Shown: one piece after another, positions 37,959 through 49,777 of the stretch
Layout of the letters: every line of letters starts with the position of its first letter
How positions within the stretch are numbered: the stretch's first letter is position 1
NCBI GenBank assembly: GCA_028023455.1
Contig: JAQFVV010006203.1
Location: forward strand, 12,006,348-12,070,347
Length of the DNA: 64,000 bases
Reading direction: 5' to 3'
Source of the DNA: Epiperipatus broadwayi
Lineage: Eukaryota; Onychophora; Udeonychophora; Euonychophora; Peripatidae
The notes under the pieces: model-generated
Database searches by the model: none
What the model was told of the DNA's origin: nothing
The model's input: the letters and a program-made list of their open reading frames with translations, nothing else
Made by a program: the position numbers and the translations under genes

Positions 37959-39153
37959 GTAAGTATACGTTCATAATTGAAAGAAAATGTAAATTATTTT
38001 AACACAAACACACACACACACGTATAATTTTATAAGATCAAATTGAATGGCACTAAATAATATGAAATATAACCCCGAGATATAAATTTCTAACTTCAAT
38101 TAGTTGTGCTGTTCCATATTTATTAAAACAATAATCGATAGTGTCAAAGCTATCAACATAACAAACAAAAGCAAAAACGAGTAACAATAGCTAGTATAAA
38201 GATTAAATCACTAGAGAAATCCGTACTGCGTCATTCAAATTGATTCTCTCTTCTACTAAATTTTAATTTAAAAAGTGCTGTTAATTTAATGATAAAAATT
38301 GTTGGTTATGCCTTTGTGAATTAGATTATAAGCTAGTTTGAATGAGGCCATGTAAACAACTCTAGCAATTTAAATTTTATGCTCCTTGAGGTCAATTTAA
38401 ATTTTTTCTAAGTTCCTGAAAAATGAATAAAACTCATTTATTTTCATTTCATTGTTGTTTTATAACTCAACACTGAAACATAAGAAAACTATATTGAATA
38501 AATATAGTGCACCGAATCTCTGATATTTATATATGTATCTACATACAATGTATCACGTAATAAGTAATGGTAAGGATTATATATAGCCCAATTATATACC
38601 CTGAAGTTAAATGTCATTTGTAACTAAATAAAAATATGGGTCATATTACAATCCTTAGTCATAGTCTAATTATTGATTACCATTTACAGCAGAATAAAAA
38701 CATGAAGTAAGAAAGAATAATCCTAATCTAATCATGTCTGTGGATTATATTATCATTTGTAACATAATGAAATTAATAAACTAAATGAAAGTGAATATCA
38801 ATCTATGAATAACAATCTAACATTTAATTCAATAAAACAATAACAATAATTTTTGTTATAGCCTCATGAATTCAAGTAGCATTTAGAACGAATAGAAAAT
38901 AAGCAAAATCATGTTTATTCAAATGCATGAATTTAATAAATTCATACTTCTCAAACAGTCCAATATCTACAAGTATTTTATATATCTGGAATATTAGTAT
39001 TTAACTGGAGCAAAAGTTCATCCATATGTTCCACGTATATAAGCCACAATATATTATAAATATTATTAAAATAGCATTAAAAAAAGATAATTTAGAATAT
39101 ACAAACCTTTGACAATGATACCTAAACTTTTGATAGCAACTATAATATATATA
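37959..39153 (+). other. Region downstream of the P450 exon, probably intronic
   Basis: Starts with GTAAGT. A short (CA)n run lies at about 38003-38020. No further P450 exon recognised. Confidence 0.45.
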
Positions 39154-39540
39154 CACCTTAACCCCACTTAGCGATTGCCTATTTAGTGATATTTCACAAT
39201 AGCGATCATCATCAATTTGTACCCACTACTTCGATTTACAATCGATTTTTCACTATAATGATTGGGAAAAAATTTAAAAAAAATTTTTTTTTGACAGCCA
39301 TCTTGAATTTTGCATCACTGATGATGTTAGAGAATATGTATTTTAAATTCATTTCACCCAAAAGCAAAAGTATATTATTGTAATACGTATACAAGTAATG
39401 ACTTTGCTGTAATTGTATACCCATACAATATTTTATTCATAAAACACAATGTTAGTGCTGCATTCAGTATTTTGAATATAGAATGTATAAACTTAAAATA
39501 TCTATAATTACTGAATCTATAATACTGTTTACTGTACATA

Positions 39541-39645
39541 TAAGTGTTAAATGTATTTAGAAAAATTAAAATTTATTTAAATATAATGTACAGTACTTGG
39601 ATTATTTAAATAAAGTTAATTTTTCTAAAGACATTCAACACTTAT
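39541..39645. repeat. Inverted repeat inside the Tigger-like element
   Basis: TAAGTGTTAAATGTATTTAGAAAAATTAA is followed, 20 bp after the arm, by its near-complement TTAATTTTTCTAAAGACATTCAACACTTA. Arms about 43 bp. Confidence 0.7.
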
Positions 39646-39906
39646 ATTAGATGATCAAATAGTCCAATATATAAATACGGTACAGGACAACTAAAATACC
39701 ATCATCACAAACTTTCAGGAAAACACTAAATATGAATATTAACCTGCATGTGTGTGTGTTTCTTAATTTTGATATATTATTTTTAGAACACCTGGATAAT
39801 TATGTAAAAATAGTTATTGATTTTGTAACTTCATTAATAAACATGTTGTTTACACTCAAGTTGTTTCAAATCAAAAGAAAAACAACATTTTAAAATGCAA
39901 ATATCG

Positions 39907-40063
39907 AATTAGAAAAGTTTAAAAAGAAAAACAGATTGTATTTAAAATAAATGTTAATGAATTTTCTTCTACATGAACGGGTCCAATTAGAAAAGTTTAA
40001 AAAGAAAAAACAGATTGTATTTAAAATAAATGTTAATGAATTTTCTTCTACACAAACAGGAGG
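39907..40063. repeat. 79-bp tandem duplication inside the Tigger-like element
   Basis: Two nearly identical units, each starting AATTAGAAAAGTTTAAAAAG and ending ...TTTTCTTCTACA. The second has one extra A. Confidence 0.85.
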
Positions 40064-40791
40064 GAGGGAAGGGCACTATTACATTACTAAAAATATAGTA
40101 CTGTATTTGTTAAAATTCCAACAATCAATTTATAGCAAATATAAAATAAAATAAAAAAACTTTGTGTAGGTTTAGAAAATTAGTACAAATGGGTTTTTTT
40201 TCTTTTAAAATAAGTTGAATTTTTTTTTAAAGTGGACTTATTTATGATACACATTAAGCGTTTTGTTATTCTGGTGTACAGTAATAAGTCTTTATGTTCA
40301 ATTAAATAATTTATAATTAAACATTGTTTTTTTAATTTAAATAATTTTACATAAGTAATAAACATAAATGTACAGTAATATGTACTGTAATACAAATTTA
40401 AAAAAAAATGCACTTCAGTATGGATTTTTTTTTTTATTACGATGAAAAACTTCTGTGGAAGAATATAAAAACTCTTAAATTCAAATTTAGTTTCACTTTC
40501 TCTTTCTTTTTGCTGTATTGTGCTTTTTAAACAGTGAAAATATGCATTTGTTTTCCTAGTGATATAAAACTTTTCTTTTTAGATACCATATTTAGTCATC
40601 ATTGTCATGAAAAAATCAAAAAAATCTTTGAGCTTGGAAACCAATGTGGATATTTTACGTCGACTGGAACTGACCACTTTTTTTTTTCCATAGACCTCCA
40701 TTATAAATATGTATTCTGTATATGATATTCTTGCTTAATGATCAGTTTTGGAGGACCAATTGCCAATGCTAAGTGGGGTAAAAGTGTATAT

Positions 40792-41096
40792 TGTAACAGG
40801 CTGGTGGATTTCACAGGAGATAGGGGAAACACATCTTACTATTGTCGGACTTTGGGGCTTTGGATAGGATGCAAGTGATTACACGATGAAATACGTAACC
40901 TATGATTGTATCTACTTCCAATAAACTAGCTCTACCTATTTTTATTAACCTAGATACAATTTGGGTCAGTTCATCCAATTCTCACCCTTTTCTAGCCATG
41001 TTATACCACAGTATTCGAACTGAAGGGAGTAATTGCTTGAACTCTCTTATCAGGGAAGGAAATCACACTAATAATAGTTATTACACCTCTATATAG
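40792..41096 (+). repeat. About 300-bp interspersed repeat, copy 2 (SINE-like)
   Basis: Begins only a few bases after the right TIR of the Tigger-like element and matches 36890-37192 in reverse complement. Blocks in order: GTAACAGGCTGG(T), GTCGGACTTTGG, GATGAAATACGTAACCTATGAT, GGGTCAGTTCATCC, CAGTATTCGAACTGA, ACTCTCTTATCAGGGA. The 64-residue frame here is a shadow. The type is unresolved; the left part is where a tRNA-like head would be expected but the boxes are unclear. Confidence 0.65.
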
Positions 41097-41299
41097 GTGA
41101 TAATTAATTACCAAAAATTCTATAAGCATATCCAAATACCATAAGATATATATATAAAAAATATGTATGTGCAGTAGAAGTATATATGTATTAAAGTTAT
41201 AATAATAGACCTAAATATGTATATATATTTCCTCTGTAATAATAGACTAATATTGATATGAATTAGAATAATTAAGATTATAATGTTTATGAAGGGTAT

Positions 41300-41392
41300 G
41301 TGAATAATGAAGAGCTATAAAGCTGATGGTGGATATGGAAATAATGATGAGCTATAAAACTGATGATGGATATGGAAATAATGATGAGCTAG
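41300..41392. repeat. 37-bp tandem repeat, about 2.5 units
   Basis: GAGCTATAAA(G/A)CTGATG(G/A)TGGATATGGAAATAATGAT repeats at 41312, 41349 and (partial) 41386. Confidence 0.85.
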
Positions 41393-41488
41393 AGACCAAA
41401 TTAAAATAACGAATTATATTAACATTTATTGATTATCAAAAATATAAAATACGAATAATAATTCAATCTGACACATGTAATTTGTTAT

Positions 41489-41586
41489 GTCAAGGATGAA
41501 TTTCTACCATATTGGTATCTAATAATGATATTAATAAAAATAAAGTCCTTACCCTCAACCCAATGGTAGAAACTCCTGCACTTGAC
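41489..41586. repeat. Imperfect inverted repeat (27-bp arms)
   Basis: GTCAAGGATGAATTTCTACCAT at 41490 pairs with ATGGTAGAAACTCCTGCACTTGAC at 41563-41586. Possible hairpin of about 98 nt. Confidence 0.55.
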
Positions 41587-43554
41587 CAATTATTTACAAA
41601 GACGAATATGTAAGATTATTATATATATGTGATCGCAATTCTATCTGGCTAATTTAAAATATATATACAAACATAAAAAAAAATCTTTGTTGTCCAGATA
41701 GATCAATGGTTATAAATCATTTATACAAAAGCAATATAAAAGTAGGCTTAATTAATAATAAATTAATTAATATAAACTCTATCATTAACTAGTGTATTGC
41801 TTAATGTGAGATAATAATAAAATCTCTTACCTCTCATTTCTTCTTATTATGTCAAAAGTCAGTCGGATGGGGAGGTCAAAACTAGTATAATTTTTTATTT
41901 CATACAAATGAAGATAATTAAAAACAAAGTTAAATCTAATACCCTCCCTCCTTACTCTCATAATGAATTTTGTCAAAATTATAACACTTTGGCTTCCAAT
42001 TGTAGAAAACGAAAATATACAAAAAATTTACATTAGACAAAAAAAAAAAAATAAAACAAAAATCACAATTTTTATCCCATTATATTAATTAAAGTTTGAT
42101 GACTCTGCTGGAAACGGTTTATTTGCCAAATAAGTTCCTATGAATAAAGATGAAATACTGCTCCCAAGAAGAGTGGAAATTTCTTGTCTGGATCAAAAGG
42201 CAGTGATCTTCTCCAATTGCTCTCTCTTGGATTTTGTTAGGCATTTTATTCAAGGCAAAATATGTTTTTCAGGTTTCTGCTAAATGGGTAGGTGAAATCT
42301 TTAAGCTTTCATGGCTTTATTGATGACATATTATTGCCTATGGTATAAACTGTTCAGCAGGCAACCATGGTATAAAAATATTATTATATATCTATTGATT
42401 TATTTACTTTTCAAGTCTTTAGTGGTGATATTTCTTTATAACAAAACAGTTAATTTCTGTATATTATTGTTATTATGTGAATACAACTAAAGTTGCTTAA
42501 TCAGCAAATAATTGAATCTTCTCTTATAAATTATTCCTTCCAATTCATATTGTTGCTTTAAAAGTTCAGCTTTTGATCATTCTGAATACTATTTAAAAAT
42601 ATATATATTTAAATTCGAACATATATATATATCCATCTTTGTGTTCAAATTTCTGGTAATACAGCATCTATTGATCCACACTATGCGATGGCACTGTTTC
42701 TATGTTAAAGCATATAAATATGCTGTTTACAAGGCTGCTCATAGATCTTACGGCCTGTAAACTGTTCAAATACTAAGATGTTGAAGTGCACCCTTACCCC
42801 AACATCTCTAGCATGTTGAACATTATTAGTGATGAGTATGTGACACTTTCTATAGACATTTCTCTTGACTATTGTACAGCATATGATATGAAGGTTTCTG
42901 TAGTTGTAATGATGAAAAGTATATTAGAATGGATTGTTTTTTTTGCTTAAATATATTGTAATTGATGTGAGTTCGTAAAAATTGTAATGAATTGTCAAAC
43001 ACCCCTACGTTTGTTGTCAGTGGTCAGAATTCACAAAATGAGTGTAAATCACAATTCAGCAAAGTTCACAATCAAGTCGTGCACTTTCCGAGACTTTTTC
43101 GAGATCAAAACAGTTCAATGGCAGATGACCATTTGGCATTGTAGTTTTGAGATTTACCTGCTACAGAAGCAGATACAGTGGCCTTTCTTCAACCCCCCAA
43201 AAAAGAAAATATTTTATTCACCCACCTAGAAAAACTGTCTTTGTGGTGGTTTAATAAAATTAAAGCATTGTCAAATATCTGAAATAGAATGTCAGTCATG
43301 TCAATGTTGCCCAAGGTGTTCTATTCGCTCATGGAATGGGCTTTTAGGGCTGCCAAATCAGTTTTTTTGCAAGCGGTATGGCTAATTGATTCTTATTGAA
43401 GCTGGGATCAGCTTGCAGTGAAGCATATTAGAGCTGAGTTGGAAAGATATCAAAATGTCATAAGGAATATGATGACAGGTTTTAGAGAGGTCTGTCAAGA
43501 AAGCCTTGTTGTTTCTTGATAAAAAATAACAAAAAGTTTCTTCAAAAACAATCA

Positions 43555-43815
43555 AAAAGACTTGGAACAAAAAAAAACCCAAAAAAGTTTCTTTAAAAAA
43601 AAAAAAAAAAAAAGCCCAGACAAAAAGAAATTTTTTTTTTTTTTTTTTAAAAAAAAGACAGAATATTTTAAAAAGCCAAAAAAAAAAAACCCCATTATTT
43701 TATTTTTAAGAATCAAACCGATTAAAAAAAAAAAAAAAGCAACAACAACAACAAACAAAAAAAATCAAAATCAAGCAAATCCAAAAATTAAAAACATAAA
43801 TCAACAAAATTTCAA
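43555..43815. repeat. Homopolymer-rich low-complexity patch
   Basis: Long runs of A (up to about 20) and T (about 18), with CCC, CAACAACAA and AAAC text between them. Lys-rich and Phe-rich frames on the two strands are artefacts. Confidence 0.8.
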
Positions 43816-44411
43816 AACAGACCAGTAATGTTATATCTATTTGTTTTTCATTAGCAACAGCGCCATAGAGCGGTATGGGTAATTAGATGATGTATTACCA
43901 AATTTCTTTTTAAGCAGGAAAAAAGCTCTATCTTTGAAGGCAGAAAACAATATAACAATTAATAACACTTTTAGATCATGCATAGTTTTTTTTAAATATG
44001 AACCATGTCATTTTCCATTGTTGAGCAAACATAATATATATAATTGGGATTAAAACAATAATTTGTGAACATTTTAAATTTCGTTTCTACAACTGTTTGC
44101 TATGTGATTAGATTTAAATTCAGTCATTGTTTTGTGAGGTGTAAGTGAAAGTTTTTGGTATTGTTCTCCCCAGTTACTGACACATAACATATGTTTTATT
44201 CTAGTGTTAGTATATCTATCTGTTTTCTCTAGTGGTTTGATGGTTTTTATTATTTCTTTAAAAATAAAAAGATGTTTATGTAAATATATATGTTGGAAAG
44301 AAAAAATGTTAATATGATAAATTGCGGGGCAATTTACTGATTAAGCAATTATGTTTATGTGGCTCCACTTGGCAGAGTGCCCTAAGTAATTGGATGGTGT
44401 GTCAGGTTGCA

Positions 44412-44421
44412 ACTCATCATT

Positions 44422-44459
<38 letters not shown>

Positions 44460-44469
44460 AATGATGAGT
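44412..44469. repeat. 58-bp perfect palindrome around (TA)n
   Basis: ACTCATCATTACA, then an AT array, then TGTAATGATGAGT. The unique 13-bp flanks are exact inverses of each other. Confidence 0.92.
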
Positions 44470-44510
44470 ATATATATGTATATGATATCTATAAATCTGG
44501 TATATATAAA

Positions 44511-44517
44511 GAAGGTT

Positions 44518-44551
<34 letters not shown>

Positions 44552-44558
44552 AACCTTC
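44511..44558. repeat. 48-bp perfect palindrome around (TA)n
   Basis: GAAGGTTACA, then an AT array, then TGTAACCTTC. Different flanks from the palindrome 42 bp to its left, but the same architecture and the shared TTACA/TGTAA border. Confidence 0.92.
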
Positions 44559-45719
44559 TGGATATGCACCAGAATTATTAAAGAAATAACCTGAAATTTT
44601 TTAATTTTTTTTATTAATGACCTAAAACTATGTTTAAAAGCACTTATAGATATAATTTGATTGTTCTGAGATGATTAATATTCTTTTTTAGTGAGTAATT
44701 AATGATAGAAAAGGGATGGCTTGTCACAGAAGTTGTCAGTTTAGTTTAAGTTGATCCAAATTTGTTTTGTTTGTCTACACAACAATTGTGATATTTGGTT
44801 AGATAATTCTCTGGTTTATTTGCTTATAATATTTCAATCCATAGTATAAATACTGCAATATGTTTGGCTCATCACCATAGACACTTTATTTCAGTCAGAT
44901 TAGTTTAGTACCTGTGGCATAGTATTTGTGAATGTTCATGTATACTTGTGCTATCTTTCAGCTTCATTTTCCATTCATATATTTCATTGTACTACCAAAT
45001 ATCATGTCTCATAGCAAAATATTTGATTTTATAACCAATAGCTTGAATAACCAGCTTAAACACAATTTAAATGAATCAATGGATCACTGGACTAGTAGAT
45101 TATTAAATCACACATATACTTTTAAATATTTTATTTGCTAAAATAATTATCATTAGTTTTATTTTGTTACTTTAGAAATGTAAAGTATTTTATTATTAGT
45201 TCCATTTGATATTTTTTTTTAAAAAGACAAAATGATATTTTTTGCTTTCTTTTTTTTTCAAGACAAAAGAATTTCTTGCATATTTTTTCTGCTAATTAAT
45301 TTCAGTGGAATGGGTGAAGCAATTTCGTTTCTAAAGACCTTTGAACTTTCAACTGACCTTGGATTATTGGAAGAACAGATGCTTGGGTAATAGTCTAAGA
45401 TATAAAGGGAGAATCTTTTTACAAAAAATTGATTTTACTTCACTTTATTTTACATTACTTCACTTTGCTTTTTGATTTCATCATTTCTCTCCCAATAAAT
45501 GTTTTTATTAGTACAAATTGTTTCTACAGGCTAGTTCTTCCATGATCCAAGTTTGAAAATGAAAAATCGTTATTAATTTTCTGGACAAATGCAGACCTAA
45601 ATGGCAGTAAAAATAAGGTATATCACTTGCTTTTAATTGAATAGTTTAAATTCTAAAGTCATTATTTGAAATGCGTATGTGTGCCTATATTATAAACTAT
45701 TTAAGTTTAATTACTAATA
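44559..45719. other. No gene seen
   Basis: AT-rich; the frame at 44932-45141 has no motif. Confidence 0.45.
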
Positions 45720-46564
45720 CACCTGAGTCTCGTTTTATGCGATAGATAGGTTCCTCAGAAAACACATGCAAATGAAATTGTGCAAAAATAGATGTAACTT
45801 ACCTTGAAAAAGGGGGATATGGACTGTGATTTTTCAAAAATCGTGTAAAAGCAAAGCACTAACGTAAAATTACTTTAAAATTCGCGCAAAAAAATAAGGA
45901 AATAAAATATGACTAATAAAAAATTTCAAATTTGAAAAAAATTGATACAAGACAAACTTTTTTTAACTATAATATTTAATTTTATTCAAAATAATATATT
46001 TTTATGCTTAATTTCAGTACAGTAATTTACATTTTTTATACATGTTTTAATTATTATCGCTATTTGCCGATAAACAGGTTCATTTGCAAACTGGTAAAAA
46101 ATCAGATTTTAATTTTTAATTGTCAAATTTAATTGTGCCCCCTGCTATTACTCATCTTTTAAAAATAAACTTGCGGACACTAAATGATTAATAATTGATT
46201 ATGTTCTTGTTTAAAAAGCAAAAACAGAATGTGATTTAAAATGCAAGATTAACACGCACAATGTTTGAACAAATTTACATTATAATCTTGTAAAATTTAA
46301 TGTGTGTATACATAAAATGTGGAAATCATGATTTTAATTTCATTATTGCATAAAATCTTACTATTATAAAGCACTGAAAATATTGAAATTACTAAGATGA
46401 AAGTCGAATTCCAATAATGTGCTATTACTTTCAATATGACGTAAGTGCATGAAATTTATTATTTAAAGTAATAGCTCATTATCGGAGTTCGACTTCCGGA
46501 GAAAAATTAATCACATAACTTCAAAATTGCATTAAATAAATCCGCATAAAAAGAGACCCAGGTG
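45720..46564. mobile_element. 845-bp TA-flanked MITE, likely Tigger/pogo-like
   Basis: Terminal inverted repeats CACCTGAGTCTCGTTTTATGCG (45720) and, on the other strand, CACCTGGGTCTCTTTTTATGCG (46564), about 25 bp, with TA immediately outside both ends (45718-45719, 46565-46566). No transposase frame. Shares the CACCT start and TA target with the element at 39154-40786, but the TIRs are otherwise different. Contains an internal hairpin at 46401-46495. Confidence 0.75.
46401..46495. repeat. 31-bp-arm inverted repeat within the MITE
   Basis: AAGTCGAATTCCAATAATG...CTATTACTTT pairs with AAAGTAATAG...CATTATCGGAGTTCGACTT across a 33-bp loop. Confidence 0.8.
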
Positions 46565-46623
46565 TATTAAAGAAGTAATGGAAATGTGTGTTTATATTTC
46601 AAAACTATTTTACTTAAATCTTA

Positions 46624-46871
46624 ATTGTAATAACGTGAAAGCTAAAATCTTCAACAGATATGCCTTAAACATGCTTATGTGACAGCCAATAAGATGGAAT
46701 AATGACATCACATGGACCTCTCAATTCTCAAACACAAGTCAGAACTATAAGAAAAAGATGTGTTTGAGAATTGAGAGGTCCATGTGATGTCATTATTTCA
46801 TCTTATTGGCTGTCACATAAGCATGTTTAAGGCATATCTGTTGAAGATTTTAGCTTTCACATTATTACAAT
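46624..46871. repeat. 248-bp near-perfect inverted repeat (113-bp arms)
   Basis: The left arm 46624-46736 (ATTGTAATAACGTGAAAGC... to CTCAAACACA) is the complement of 46759-46871 with only a few mismatches, around a 22-bp spacer. It has no coding content. It lies 60 bp outside the MITE's right end. Both this and the palindrome at 49778-49966 contain TTGAAGATTTTA(G/A)CT. Possible fold-back MITE or hairpin-RNA source. Confidence 0.93.
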
Positions 46872-48448
46872 ATTATCTGTTTTTGCTTAATAAATTTGAT
46901 ATATTTAAATCTTAATTCTAATATTAAAGAAGTAACTGGAATGTATGGATTTTATTATTATTTTGGAAAATCTGTGTTGAACTCTATCATTAAATACTTC
47001 AGGGACTCTTTATTAATCATTTTTGCTAACTATAAAGGAATGAAGTTTAAATGGAAAGTGTGTGCCGACAATTTATTTTAACCTGCTTTATTATTATTAT
47101 TATTGTTAAAACATTTACCTAAACATTTGTATCTGAAAATAAGGAACAAATTTGTAACATATAATTTAATGGACTATTTATTAACTTATCTCTAAATGTG
47201 CTGATAAAAGAAATGGTGGAAGAGCATAAAAATTGGATGTGAATTTCTTTTATTTTATTGTTCTCCTCATTTGCAGTTTCTTTTATTTTATTGTTCTCTG
47301 ATTAGTTGTGTGCTTTTGGAATGGCTTTTAAAAACTCAGAACAAATGCTTGAACATATTTAATGAATTAAGTAATAAATTATTGATGTTTATTGCCATAA
47401 TGAAGATTTCTTATATGTAATATTGCCAGTGGTTTCATTAGCTATTGCTAAAAACTTTGAATTGCTGCTAAATTGTATCCAAATTAATATTATTTATCTC
47501 CCTGCAGGAACTTATGTGTTTGTCAATATTTATACTTATACCAATTATCATCATCGTTTAGTACATGACTAAAATATGTCATATACAAACTATATATAAA
47601 CTTTCATTTCAATCAAAAAAAAAAAAAGCTTTAATGATTATTATTATTTTGTTAGCATTTGATAGATAGATAGATTTAAAATTTTGCTTTATGATTTTGT
47701 TTTTATTATTTTATTTTTTTTTATGTTTCTCTTCAATAACGTCTCACCAAAAGTATAATATGAAAAAATATTATACTGGGTAATTAGTATTATTTTAATA
47801 TATTTTTCTTGTGTGCTTATATTTCTATATGCGCATGTTAGCGATAGAAATATACATTCGCTGTTGAAGGGTGAACAGCTCATTTTTGAAAAGAGCTCAT
47901 TATGTAAAATTTATTGTTTATCATTGTGTTTTCAAGAAGTTATAAAATAATTATTTTTTAATAATTGTTTTACTCAGAATTTAAAGATTTGTTTTTTTAT
48001 CCTAAACCAAACTTTCATTTTAATTTTGTGCTAATGCCAAACACATTAAAGAATTATTTTGTCTTTGCTTGCTAGAAGTTATTTTGCCTTGCTTCTTTAA
48101 TAATAATTAGTGCATTTCCAAGTTGGAATATTATACTTGTCAGAAATGAGAGATTTATTAGTATTATCTTTACAATTTATTAATTAATATCGTTACAGTA
48201 ATCCTCTATCAACCGTGAATTGAAATTGTTATGCATTATTATTCTTATATATGTGTCTGTTATTGAATCTATCTATAATAATGTTTGAACTGAAAGTAGA
48301 AATAATTTAATTCCCATTGGTTTCGGATGATGAAACATGCCAAGAGAGGTGGAAAGTTTAGAGATTTATTTTAATGTGAATTTATTATTTCTTTATTATG
48401 CTTAGATTTAGATGTATTTAGTAGCTATGCAGAATGAAAGTATTTATG
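46872..48448. other. No gene seen
   Basis: AT-rich. ATTAAAGAAGTAA(C)TGGAATGT near 46924 echoes the sequence just right of the MITE (46565), so the hairpin may sit inside a short local duplication. GATAGATAGATA at 47661. Confidence 0.4.
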
Positions 48449-48592
48449 TTATATAGTATATTGTCAGGGATAGAGATAAGCTCTCCCTTAATTTATTTGA
48501 GTACTTGCCATGAGTGGATTATATAGTATATTGTCTGGGATTGAGAAAGCTCTCCCTAACTTGTTGAAATATTTGTTAGGAGTAGATTATAT
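48449..48592. repeat. About 70-bp tandem duplication
   Basis: TTATATAGTATATTGTC(A/T)GGGAT...GAGA..AGCTCTCCCT occurs at 48449 and 48519. The next boundary at 48587 starts TTATAT again. Confidence 0.8.
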
Positions 48593-49289
48593 CCTCCAGA
48601 TTTAGTAGTTGTATTTTATGAATTATTGTATGAGAAGCCAAGTAGTGTATTTCTCTTATTTTTTGGTGATGAGACCATGACAACACCAGTTTGTTTTAAG
48701 TCTCAGAAGTTAGACTTGGGAGCTATTGTGTATTGTTATTTAAATGATTAGAGTTATGAAAGTCTTTTATCCCTCATGTGCCCTATAAAATGTTTTCCAT
48801 CATTTATTCATGACCAAGTGTAAGATAGTTTGCTGATAAAAAAGGAAAATAAAGGTAGAATTTATTTTTTCTCATAGAACAGCTGAAACAGAATTAGTAT
48901 TAAAGCTTGGTTGGCCATTGTCATCATTCGTATTATGATATTTATCTCAATTTCATAAGTAAGCCGATCGGATTTATTTATATTAATTATTTTGTAACAG
49001 ATAGATATAATTCAGACACACACATAAAATAGTATTAATTTGGAAGGTATGAAGAAAATCCATCATTATTGTGTAGCTTTTAACTATTGTTTCAAGTCAT
49101 ATCATATTAATTATTTAGATTTTATACCATCAACTCTCATAATGTTTCATCCTCATTTGAATGAGCAAGTAAGAGAAGAAAAGTGTGGCTTATTAATAGA
49201 ATTATTCATTTAATTTGTAAAGTATAGTATGACCTCTTACTCTTACTCTTATGTTTAAACCCCTCTCATATTATTTGATGTGCACTTGA

Positions 49290-49630
49290 AGCAAAATATC
49301 AAGAACTTTAGTTTTACTTTATAATTTTAATGCCAGCGTTTAACAGTTTTATTTTTTTCATGAGCATATCAGAAGTGATTGATAGCGTGAGTGTATTGAA
49401 AATAAAATACCAAATATAGAATAATTTTATATTTAATTATCTTAGTGTAGTATTATAATGTTTCTGTGTTATATGTTTATCAGAATTGACCGCTAGCTTG
49501 AACAAATTTTGCAAGTAAAATATCAAGAAGTTTAGTTTGTGTTACTATTTTAGTATTAGCATTAGAATGTTTCTTTAATAAGTCTATCAGAATGCACTGA
49601 TAGCTGGCATATGTTAAAATAAAATACAGA
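49290..49630. repeat. Degenerate tandem repeat, period about 110 bp, three units
   Basis: AAAATA(T/C)CAA(G) begins units at about 49296, 49405 and 49518, with AAAATACAGAA at 49621. Each unit holds TTA(T)CAGAA..GA..GATAGC-like text late in the unit. A weaker fourth unit may precede it. Confidence 0.6.
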
Positions 49631-49777
49631 ATGTTATCTTTATGTTATTTGTTCTTATTTAGGCCATTTAACCATCAATGTTGGAATCATCAAAACATGT
49701 ATGTGTGTAAACTATAAAACTAAATGTTTATTTAAATTATCTTGTAAATAAATGTTTTATTTATTTAAAGTTGTATT

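Larger units (their letters stand above)
39154..40786. mobile_element. Tigger/pogo-like DNA transposon, decayed, with TA target duplication
   Basis: Ends are inverted repeats: CACCTTAACCCCACTTAGCG at 39154 and, on the other strand, CACTTTTACCCCACTTAGCA at 40786, about 24 bp with few mismatches, each flanked by TA. Sub-terminal text (CGATTTACAATCGATTTTTCACTATAATG) resembles the sub-terminal regions of Tigger-type elements. A plus-strand remnant in the middle (LEKFKKKKQIVFKIN, about 39985-40035) resembles the CENP-B/HTH part of pogo-family transposases, which is weak. No DDE core is recognisable. It also holds a 79-bp tandem duplication (39907-40063) and an inverted repeat (39541-39583 / 39603-39645). 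Confidence 0.65.
41097..44411. other. 3.3-kb stretch without a recognised gene
   Basis: AT-rich. Contains a 37-bp tandem repeat, an inverted repeat and a homopolymer patch (listed separately). The frame at 42987-43229 has no motif. Confidence 0.45.

Noticed and set aside
43562-43828. Lys-rich 88-codon frame and its Phe-rich reverse
   Set aside because: Homopolymer artefact.
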